Part shown: one piece after another, positions 57,960 to 64,000 of the stretch | Layout of the letters: every line of letters begins with the position of its first letter | Position numbering within the stretch: the first letter of the stretch is position 1 | Assembly (NCBI GenBank): GCA_965221835.1 | Contig: OZ244916.1 | Location: 1,798,001-1,862,000, forward strand | Origin: Persebacter sp965221835 | GTDB taxonomy: Bacteria > Pseudomonadota > Gammaproteobacteria > Tethybacterales > Persebacteraceae | Length of the DNA stretch: 64,000 nt | Direction of reading: 5' to 3' | The notes under the pieces: model-generated | What the model was told of the DNA's origin: nothing | What the model saw: the letters and a program-made list of their open reading frames with translations, nothing else | Database searches by the model: none | Translations under genes and position numbers: made by a program

Positions 57960-59900
57960 ATGGAATTTTCCCCGATTACCAACCTGATGCTGGTCGCTGC
58001 GTCCGCCTTTGTGATGGTGATGGCGTTGACCTTGTTGCGTTGGCCCACAATACCCGCCTATTTCATCGCCGGCATTATGACCGGTCCTAGCGGGGCGGGC
58101 ATTTTGCACAACAACGAAACCGCGCATTTTCTCGCCGAAATCGGCGTAATTTTGCTGTTGTTTACCATCGGATTGAAATTTAGTTTGCGGGCGTTGCGGA
58201 CGATTCGCCGCTATGTTTTTTGGCTGGGCGGTGCGCAGACCGCGTTGACCGGAATGTTGTTCGGCGTGCCGACATGGCTGCTGACCGGAAATCCGATAAC
58301 CGGTTTGCTGGTCGGTTCGGTGGCGGCAATGTCGTCTACGGCGGTGGTCAGTCAAATTTTGATAGACGAAAATATTCTCTCCTCGCCGACCGGCGAACGG
58401 GCGATTGGCGTTTTGCTGTTTCAAGATTTGGCAGTGATTCCGCTGATTGTTATTTTTTCGGCGGGCGGCGACAGCGCATCGGTTTTGCAATTGACCGCGA
58501 TTGTGGCGGTAAAAGTAGCGGCGATTATGGCGATTGTTTTGTTTGCGGGCGCACCGCTGATGTCGCGCTGGCTAAACTTTGTTGCAGGATATGGCGGCAA
58601 AGAGTTGTATATGTTAAATCTGGTAATGCTTATCGGATTGTTGTCGGGTTTGTCGGCAGCCGCCGGATTGTCATATGCGTTGGGGGCGTTTGTCGCGGGA
58701 ATTTTAATGTCGGAAACTTTGCATCGCCATCGCGTATCGCGGATTGTGGAACCGTTCCGGCATATTTTTCTCGGTTTTTTCTTTATGTCGCTGGGCGTGT
58801 TGGTCAATCCTTCATATCTCGCCGAAAACTGGGCGGCGGTATTGGGGGCGGCGGCGTTGCTGGTTGCGGCGAAAGGACCGCTGGTTTATTTTTGTGCCCG
58901 CGCGTTGGGAACGCACGCCAAAACGGCGATATACGCGGCTTTGCTGTTGTGCGGGGCGGGCGAATTCGGATTTGTCTTGCTGACTTTGGCGAAAACTTCC
59001 GAAGTGATAGAAGAACCGCTTTTTCAACTTTTGTTGTCGGCAAATCTTCTCGCCCTGATTGTTATGCCGTTTTTGTGGCGCAAACGCGAAGTGGCGACTC
59101 GCATGTTGGCGGGGCGGGAATGGCTGACAGACGCGCGCAAAATGACCGAAAATCTTTCGCGCACGGCGCATTTGTCGGGGCATATCGTGATTTGCGGTTT
59201 CGGGCGCACCGGACAGGCGATTGCCGGAATCTTGCGCGAAGTGTCGCTGCCTTATGTCGCGCTGGAAGAAAATCACCAAATTTTGCGCACAGTCGGCGGC
59301 GCGGACAATGTCATTTACGCCGAAGCGTCAGGGGCGGACGGTTTGTCGGGCGCGAATATCGCACGGGCGCGCGCGCTGATTGTTGCGTTTGTAGACCCGG
59401 TCGATTCGTGCATTGCAGTGCGGGAGGCGCGGCGGATGCGAAAAAATTTGCTGATTATCGCGCGCGCCGACACCGTGAAATTCGCCGATGAATTGATTGC
59501 CGCAGGTGCCGACCATGCGTTTGTGGACGCGCACGAGTTTGGTTTTTCGGCGGCGAAACTTTTGGCGGCGAAAGGATACGGAATGGACGGGCGGGATGTT
59601 GCGCATTCTATTGTCCGCGCGCGTACGCGGGAAAATCCGTTTTTTACCGGCGAATTCGGCGACAGCAACGACGATTCGCCGACCGCCGCGCATTTTGCGG
59701 GGTGCATTGCGCGGTATGAAATTCCGTCTTTGCAAGAGGCATTAGGCGAGTGCCGCCTGATTTCGTGGATGCGCGAAGGCGAAGCGATGGACACGCAAGA
59801 TTCCGCCCGTCCGGCGCGCGCGGGAGATGAGTTTGTCATTTTCGGAGATGCTGCCAAAATCGCCGCCGCCAAAACAAATCTGGAAGAAAAAGGAGAATAA
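57960..59900 (+). CDS. KefB/KefC/YbaL-like cation:proton antiporter (CPA2)
   Basis: A 646-residue protein with about 12 membrane helices (1-380) of the Na+/H+ exchanger fold: MSSTAVVSQILIDENIL near residue 120 and LFQDLAVIPLIVIFS near 155 carry the conserved polar and Asp residues. A TrkA-N RCK domain follows (HIVICGFGRTGQAIAGIL near 408), and a C-terminal TrkA-C-like tail. It probably exchanges K+ or Na+ for protons with nucleotide gating. Whether it is glutathione-regulated like KefC cannot be told. It lies 58 bp from efp, divergently, and ends directly before proS. Confidence 0.9.
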   Translation: MEFSPITNLMLVAASAFVMVMALTLLRWPTIPAYFIAGIMTGPSGAGILHNNETAHFLAEIGVILLLFTIGLKFSLRALRTIRRYVFWLGGAQTALTGMLFGVPTWLLTGNPITGLLVGSVAAMSSTAVVSQILIDENILSSPTGERAIGVLLFQDLAVIPLIVIFSAGGDSASVLQLTAIVAVKVAAIMAIVLFAGAPLMSRWLNFVAGYGGKELYMLNLVMLIGLLSGLSAAAGLSYALGAFVAGILMSETLHRHRVSRIVEPFRHIFLGFFFMSLGVLVNPSYLAENWAAVLGAAALLVAAKGPLVYFCARALGTHAKTAIYAALLLCGAGEFGFVLLTLAKTSEVIEEPLFQLLLSANLLALIVMPFLWRKREVATRMLAGREWLTDARKMTENLSRTAHLSGHIVICGFGRTGQAIAGILREVSLPYVALEENHQILRTVGGADNVIYAEASGADGLSGANIARARALIVAFVDPVDSCIAVREARRMRKNLLIIARADTVKFADELIAAGADHAFVDAHEFGFSAAKLLAAKGYGMDGRDVAHSIVRARTRENPFFTGEFGDSNDDSPTAAHFAGCIARYEIPSLQEALGECRLISWMREGEAMDTQDSARPARAGDEFVIFGDAAKIAAAKTNLEEKGE

Positions 59901-61643
59901 ATGCGCGCGAGTTTATTTTTTATTCATTCCGGCAAAGAAACGCCCGCCGAAGCGGAACTCGTCAGTCACCGCCTGATGTTGCGCGCGGGTTTCATCCGCA
60001 AACATGCGGGCGGAATTTATTCGTGGCTGCCCGCAGGATGGCGCACGGCGCGCAAAATATCGGCAATTGTCCGCGAAGAAATGGATGCCGCCGGTTGCGC
60101 CGAAGTGCGAATGCCGTCCGTACAACCCGCGCAACTCTGGGAAGAATCGGGGCGATGGCGCGAATACGGCGCGGAATTGTTGCGTTTTGCCGACCGTCAC
60201 GGACGCGATTTTTGTATGGCGCCCACGCACGAAGAAGTCGTCACCGATATCGTCCGTGCGCATATTTCTTCGTACCGCCGCTTGCCTTTTAATTTGTATC
60301 AAATTCAAACAAAATTTCGGGACGAAATTCGCCCGCGTTTCGGCGTTATGCGCGCGCGCGAATTTTTAATGAAAGATGCCTATTCGTTTGATGCGGATGC
60401 GGACGGAATGCGGCGCAGTTACGAAACAATGCGCCGCGCCTACTGCCGCATTTTTGACCGCATCGGATTGCGCTATCGGATGGTGGAAGCCGATTCGGGA
60501 ACCATCGGCGGCAGCGTCTCGCACGAATTTATGGTGCTTGCAGATTCCGGCGAAGAAGTTATTTTATATTGCGAAGAAAGCGGTTATGCCGCTAATGTGG
60601 AACGCGCCGCTTGTTTGCCGCCGCCCGACAAACGTCCGCCGCCCGCCGCGGAAATGAAAAAAATTCATACGCCGAAAATCAAAACAATCGCCGCGTTGCG
60701 CGATTTTTTGGGAACGGACGCACCGCCGTTGTCGCGCAATATCAAAACAATGTTGGTGCGCGGTGCGCGCGGGGCGGCGGCGATTTTGCTGCAAGGCGGG
60801 CATTCTTTAAATCTGACAAAAGCCGCGGCATTGCCGGAAATCGGCGGCGGGGCGGCACTCATTCCGCCCGAAGAAGCGGCGGCATTGACGGGGGCGAATT
60901 TCGGTTCGCTGGGACCGGTCAATATGCCGCTGCCGGTTGTTGCCGATTATGGTTTGCAGGCGGCGGCGGATTTTGTTTGCGGCGCGAACGAAGACGATTA
61001 TCATTTTATCGCCGTCAATTTCGGGCGCGATTGTCCCGAACCGCGTTTCGCCGATGTGCGTTGCGCCGCAGAAGGCGACCCGTCGCCGGACGGGGCGGGC
61101 GTTTTGCGCGCCCGGCGCGGCATAGAAGTCGGGCATATTTTTCAACTCGGCGACAAATATTCGCGGGCAATGTCCGCGCTTGCCGATTCGCCGGACGGCG
61201 ATTCTTGTCCGATTATGATGGGCTGCTACGGAATCGGAATTACCCGCATTGTTGCGGCGGCAATAGAACAGGGACACGATTCGCATGGCGCGATTTTTCC
61301 GGATGCGATTGCGCCATTTACGGCGGTAGTCGCGCCGGTCGGCGGCGGACGGGACGAAAATGTGATGCGCGCGGCGGAAGATTTATACAACTCTTTGCGT
61401 GCGGCGGGCGTAGACGCGCTTTTGGATGATCGCGACATGCGTCCGGGGGTGATGTTTGCGGAGTTGGATTTGCTGGGAATTCCGCATCGTCTGGTTGTCG
61501 GCGCGCGCGGTTTGGCAAAAAGCGAAGTAGAATACAAACACCGCGCCGCCGCCGAATCGCGACAAATTCCGCTAAAAGAAGCCGCCGCCTTCATCCACAC
61601 CGAAATCCAAAAAAACACCCCGCCCGCAAACGAACAAGCATAA
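59901..61643 (+). CDS. proS: prolyl-tRNA synthetase (bacterial type with INS editing domain)
   Basis: Class II synthetase of 580 residues charging tRNA-Pro. Motif 2 (YQIQTKFRDEIRPRFGVMRAREFLMKDAYSF) is near residue 140 and motif 3 (GCYGIGITRIVAA) near 440. The YbaK-like INS domain, which removes Ala from tRNA-Pro, occupies about 225-400 with GGHSLNLTKAAAL containing its key Lys. The full-length, INS-containing form is typical of gamma- and betaproteobacteria; most alphaproteobacteria have a short form. The start codon follows the antiporter stop directly. Confidence 0.96.
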   Translation: MRASLFFIHSGKETPAEAELVSHRLMLRAGFIRKHAGGIYSWLPAGWRTARKISAIVREEMDAAGCAEVRMPSVQPAQLWEESGRWREYGAELLRFADRHGRDFCMAPTHEEVVTDIVRAHISSYRRLPFNLYQIQTKFRDEIRPRFGVMRAREFLMKDAYSFDADADGMRRSYETMRRAYCRIFDRIGLRYRMVEADSGTIGGSVSHEFMVLADSGEEVILYCEESGYAANVERAACLPPPDKRPPPAAEMKKIHTPKIKTIAALRDFLGTDAPPLSRNIKTMLVRGARGAAAILLQGGHSLNLTKAAALPEIGGGAALIPPEEAAALTGANFGSLGPVNMPLPVVADYGLQAAADFVCGANEDDYHFIAVNFGRDCPEPRFADVRCAAEGDPSPDGAGVLRARRGIEVGHIFQLGDKYSRAMSALADSPDGDSCPIMMGCYGIGITRIVAAAIEQGHDSHGAIFPDAIAPFTAVVAPVGGGRDENVMRAAEDLYNSLRAAGVDALLDDRDMRPGVMFAELDLLGIPHRLVVGARGLAKSEVEYKHRAAAESRQIPLKEAAAFIHTEIQKNTPPANEQA

Positions 61644-61705
61644 AACAGCGGCAAAACTCCCCCGAAAATCCGCCATTCCCGCAAATGCGGTAAAATCCGC
61701 CCGCA

Positions 61706-62023
61706 TTAAACAAAAAACGCGTTTAATGCGGCGACGGTTGTTGCTGCTGTCCATGCACCGGCGGCGACATTTCGCCGGAGGGCGAATACGGCGAGTCCGG
61801 CAGCAACCGCGATTAACCGAAAAATAACCGCGATTTCCGCTGTCGCGCCGGCGGGAAAAACTATCATTCGCACAATTAATGCCGCGACCATCGCATAAGC
61901 GACACATGAAGCGAGGCGCAATGCCGGAGAGTTTGCGCGCACCCGTCCTGCGGCGATTACGCCCGCCGCCCGCCAAAAATATGTTGCCGCCGCCGCAACC
62001 AAAATCAGCATTGTCGCGCTCAT
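61706..62023 (-). CDS. azlD: AzlD-family branched-chain amino acid export subunit
   Basis: Small membrane protein of 105 residues with about four hydrophobic segments (LILVAAAATYFWRAAGVIAA and others). AzlD partners AzlC in export of branched-chain amino acids. The ATG at 62023 overlaps the azlC stop by four bases; a longer reading into azlC was rejected. RVRANSPALRLASCVAYAMVAALI is the family's central region. Confidence 0.85.
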   Translation of the reverse strand: MSATMLILVAAAATYFWRAAGVIAAGRVRANSPALRLASCVAYAMVAALIVRMIVFPAGATAEIAVIFRLIAVAAGLAVFALRRNVAAGAWTAATTVAALNAFFV

Positions 62024-62697
62024 CGCCGCCGCTCGTACAACAAAAATGCCGCGCCGCCGCCGACAATCCCGCAAACCGCAATATCCCATTCCGTATCAAA
62101 AAAATGCAACAACGGCAACATCGCCGCGCCGCTAATAAACGCCGCAATGTCCGCCCGTTTCGCCAATGCGCGCAACATCATACACAAAAAATATACAGGA
62201 TTTAAAAATAAAAGCGCCGCAAACAGCCACGGCGGCAACGCCCCGCCCGCCGCATAACCAAACATAGTCGCGGCAATTCCGCAAATCCAAAGTGTCGCGC
62301 CGGTGCGCATAAAATAACGATAGCGCGCCGCCGCCGGAATGGAATCGCGCACGCCCATAAAATTTGCCCAACTCGTTACCGCGATAAGATGGGCGGCGGC
62401 AAAATCGCGCCAACTCCGTTCTTCTTTCGCGCGCAAATGCGGCAAAAGCGCGATGGTCATCGGCATCAGCCGCATATTGACGAGCAACACCGAAAAAATG
62501 ACAAGCACGATTCCCGCCTCGCGCGCAAACAACTCCGCGGCGACAATCTGCCCCGGCAACGCAAAAACAATGAAAGTGCAAAACGCGCTTTGCCACAACT
62601 CCATTTCCGAATCGCGCAACAACGCGCCCAACGCGATAAACGAAGACGACAGCGCAACGCCCGCACCGAAAATGCCGCCCGGCGCACGGTCTTTCAT
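62020..62697 (-). CDS. azlC: AzlC-family branched-chain amino acid permease
   Basis: A 225-residue membrane protein with about five to six helices. It shows the AzlC pattern: GVALSSSFIALGALLRDSEM, then SAFCTFIVFALPGQIVAAELF, and the family's VLLVNMRLMPMTIALLPHLR near residue 70. It forms the large subunit of the AzlCD exporter. The gene lies between accC-like and azlD on the minus strand, 68 bp downstream of the carboxylase gene. Confidence 0.88.
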   Translation of the reverse strand: MKDRAPGGIFGAGVALSSSFIALGALLRDSEMELWQSAFCTFIVFALPGQIVAAELFAREAGIVLVIFSVLLVNMRLMPMTIALLPHLRAKEERSWRDFAAAHLIAVTSWANFMGVRDSIPAAARYRYFMRTGATLWICGIAATMFGYAAGGALPPWLFAALLFLNPVYFLCMMLRALAKRADIAAFISGAAMLPLLHFFDTEWDIAVCGIVGGGAAFLLYERRR

Positions 62698-62765
62698 AAT
62701 AGCGCCGTGTCGTGATTAAAAATTCGCCGAACCGCAAGGCGCGAAAATAACGCCGCCGCCCGCAA

Positions 62766-64000
62766 CTATCGTTCCAAATGCGCGACAAGCGCGGCGGCAA
62801 TCGCCAACGCCTGATCTTCGCGCGGCGTTTTTTCCTTGTAATCAAACAGGCGCGGATGCGTTTCTATAAATCCGGTATCAAACACGCCGGAGCGAAAATC
62901 GGGGTCGGACAAAATGCGGCGGTAAAACGGAATTGTCGTTTTAATTCCAGACACTTGCGTATCGTCCAACGCACGCAATGCGCGATTGATTGTTGCAGGC
63001 CATGTCAGCGCCCACACGGTGAGTTTTGCGCACATAGAATCGTAATAGGGCGGAATAACATAGCCGGTATAAATCGCGCCGTCTATGCGCACACCCGGTC
63101 CGCCGGGCGCGTAATATTTGGTAATGCGCCCGAACGATGGCATAAAATCATTTTTCGGATTTTCGGCGTTAATGCGCATTTCCATCGCATAACCGCGATG
63201 ATTGACCGCGCCCTGCCAAACCGACAATTCGTCTCCGGCGGCGATGCGAATTTGTTCTTGCACAATATCCAAACCGGTAATTTGTTCGCTGACCGTGTGT
63301 TCTACTTGCAGCCGCGTATTCATTTCCATAAAATAAAATCGCCGTGACGAATCTAACAAAAACTCCACCGTGCCGGCGTTGACATAGTTTGTCGCGCGGG
63401 CGGCGGCAAGGGCGTATTCGCACACTTGCGCCCGTTCTTCCGCCGACAACTGCGGCGACGGCGCGATTTCTATCAGTTTTTGATTGCGCCGCTGCACCGA
63501 ACAATCGCGCTCAAATAAATGCACGACATTGCCATGCGTATCGGCGAGAATCTGCACTTCAATATGACGCGGATTTACAATACATTTTTCCATAAAAACA
63601 TCGGCGCGCCCGAATGCTTTTTCGGCTTCGGAACGGATTCGCGGAAAATGTCGCCGCACTTCGTCCGCATTTTCGCACCTTCGGATGCCGCGCCCTCCGC
63701 CGCCCGAAGTCGCTTTCAGCATAACCGGATAGCCGACCGAATCGGCGAACGAAACCGCGTCTTCGGCGGAATTTAAATTATCTTCGCCGCCCGGCACAAC
63801 CGGCACACCCGCCTCCCGCATCGCCCGCCGTGCCTGCACTTTGTCGCCCATTTGCGAAATGACTTCGGCGGACGGACCGATAAATTTAATGCGCGGATGA
63901 CGGGCGCACATTTCGGCGAGGGCGGGATTTTCGGAAAGAAATCCATAGCCGGGATGAATCGCATCGCACCCCAACGCCTCGGCGGCACCCATCACGCGAT
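62766..64000 (-). CDS. biotin carboxylase, pyruvate carboxylase subunit A type (N-terminus outside window)
   Basis: ATP-grasp biotin carboxylase; about 411 residues are visible and the frame stays open past base 64000. Present are HPGYGFLSENPALAE, MLKATSGGGGRGIRRCEN (ATP-binding glycine loop), EKCIVNPRHIEVQILAD, ERDCSVQRRNQKLIEIAPSP and MEMNTRLQVEHTVSE with the catalytic residues. SGGGGRGIRRC and the C-terminus (PFYRRILSDPDFRSGVFDT) are closer to PycA, the stand-alone subunit of two-part pyruvate carboxylases, than to AccC of acetyl-CoA carboxylase. No oadA/pycB or biotin carrier follows; azlCD does. Confidence 0.88.
   Translation of the reverse strand, partial: RVMGAAEALGCDAIHPGYGFLSENPALAEMCARHPRIKFIGPSAEVISQMGDKVQARRAMREAGVPVVPGGEDNLNSAEDAVSFADSVGYPVMLKATSGGGGRGIRRCENADEVRRHFPRIRSEAEKAFGRADVFMEKCIVNPRHIEVQILADTHGNVVHLFERDCSVQRRNQKLIEIAPSPQLSAEERAQVCEYALAAARATNYVNAGTVEFLLDSSRRFYFMEMNTRLQVEHTVSEQITGLDIVQEQIRIAAGDELSVWQGAVNHRGYAMEMRINAENPKNDFMPSFGRITKYYAPGGPGVRIDGAIYTGYVIPPYYDSMCAKLTVWALTWPATINRALRALDDTQVSGIKTTIPFYRRILSDPDFRSGVFDTGFIETHPRLFDYKEKTPREDQALAIAAALVAHLER

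Overview
The window is a 64 kb piece of a bacterial chromosome from the Pseudomonadota (proteobacteria). It carries ubiquinone-linked aerobic respiration (coq7, nuoM, nuoN), a TatABC translocon, a methylcitrate-cycle pair (prpB, prpC), ClpA, FtsK and ParAB. ProS carries the large inserted editing domain, which favours the gamma/beta branch. The NtrX-like regulator and the EF-P sequence look more alphaproteobacterial, so the class is left open. The density of ankyrin-repeat proteins and restriction-modification genes resembles host-associated (for example sponge-symbiont) genomes; that is inference.

Layout. 1-5.1 kb: accessory island with a 5'-truncated Eco57I-type methylase, a DUF4325/membrane-protein pair and a Panacea-domain antitoxin with a membrane partner, placed against pip. 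5.1-22.9 kb: mostly housekeeping (pip, coq7, glcF, serC, parB-parA-mnmG, pheA-hisF-hisE-tatABC, an ntrX-like regulator, mfd, a LysE exporter), broken up by tandem repeats and a hairpin-rich mobile-looking repeat. 23.1-31.0 kb: eight ankyrin-repeat ORFs plus a small lipoprotein and a small membrane protein, built from recurring leader, ankyrin and terminator modules. 31.3-36.9 kb: two restriction-modification modules placed around and inside the nuoM-nuoN segment. 36.9-43.5 kb: nuoN, Nudix, yqgE-ruvX, an omega-aminotransferase and ftsK. 43.5-49.3 kb: repeats, a Cys-rich surface beta-barrel protein, a second copy of the hairpin repeat, clpA and a ninth ankyrin protein. 49.4-64 kb: prpBC, rpmB-rpmG, a methylase-HNH fusion, tRNA-Ala and tRNA-Glu, an aldo/keto reductase, recQ, a cold-shock protein, efp, a KefB-like antiporter, proS, azlCD and a truncated pyruvate-carboxylase-type biotin carboxylase.

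The strongest theme is modular accessory DNA bounded by direct repeats made from gene ends. Between the Eco57I-type methylase and pip, two unrelated cassettes each lie between a copy of the methylase 3' end (49 bp) and a copy of the pip 5' end (65-72 bp), as if two alleles of one exchangeable slot had been stacked in tandem. A 57-bp perfect copy of the nuoM start lies on the far side of the first R-M module. A 75-bp copy of a hypothetical gene's 3' end lies near a hairpin repeat. These fit insertion with long target duplication, which has been described for R-M genes. A second R-M pair sits between nuoM and nuoN with start/stop overlaps at both ends. The ankyrin cluster shows the same reshuffling: shared signal peptides, a terminator absorbed into an ORF, and a frameshifted lipoprotein leader.
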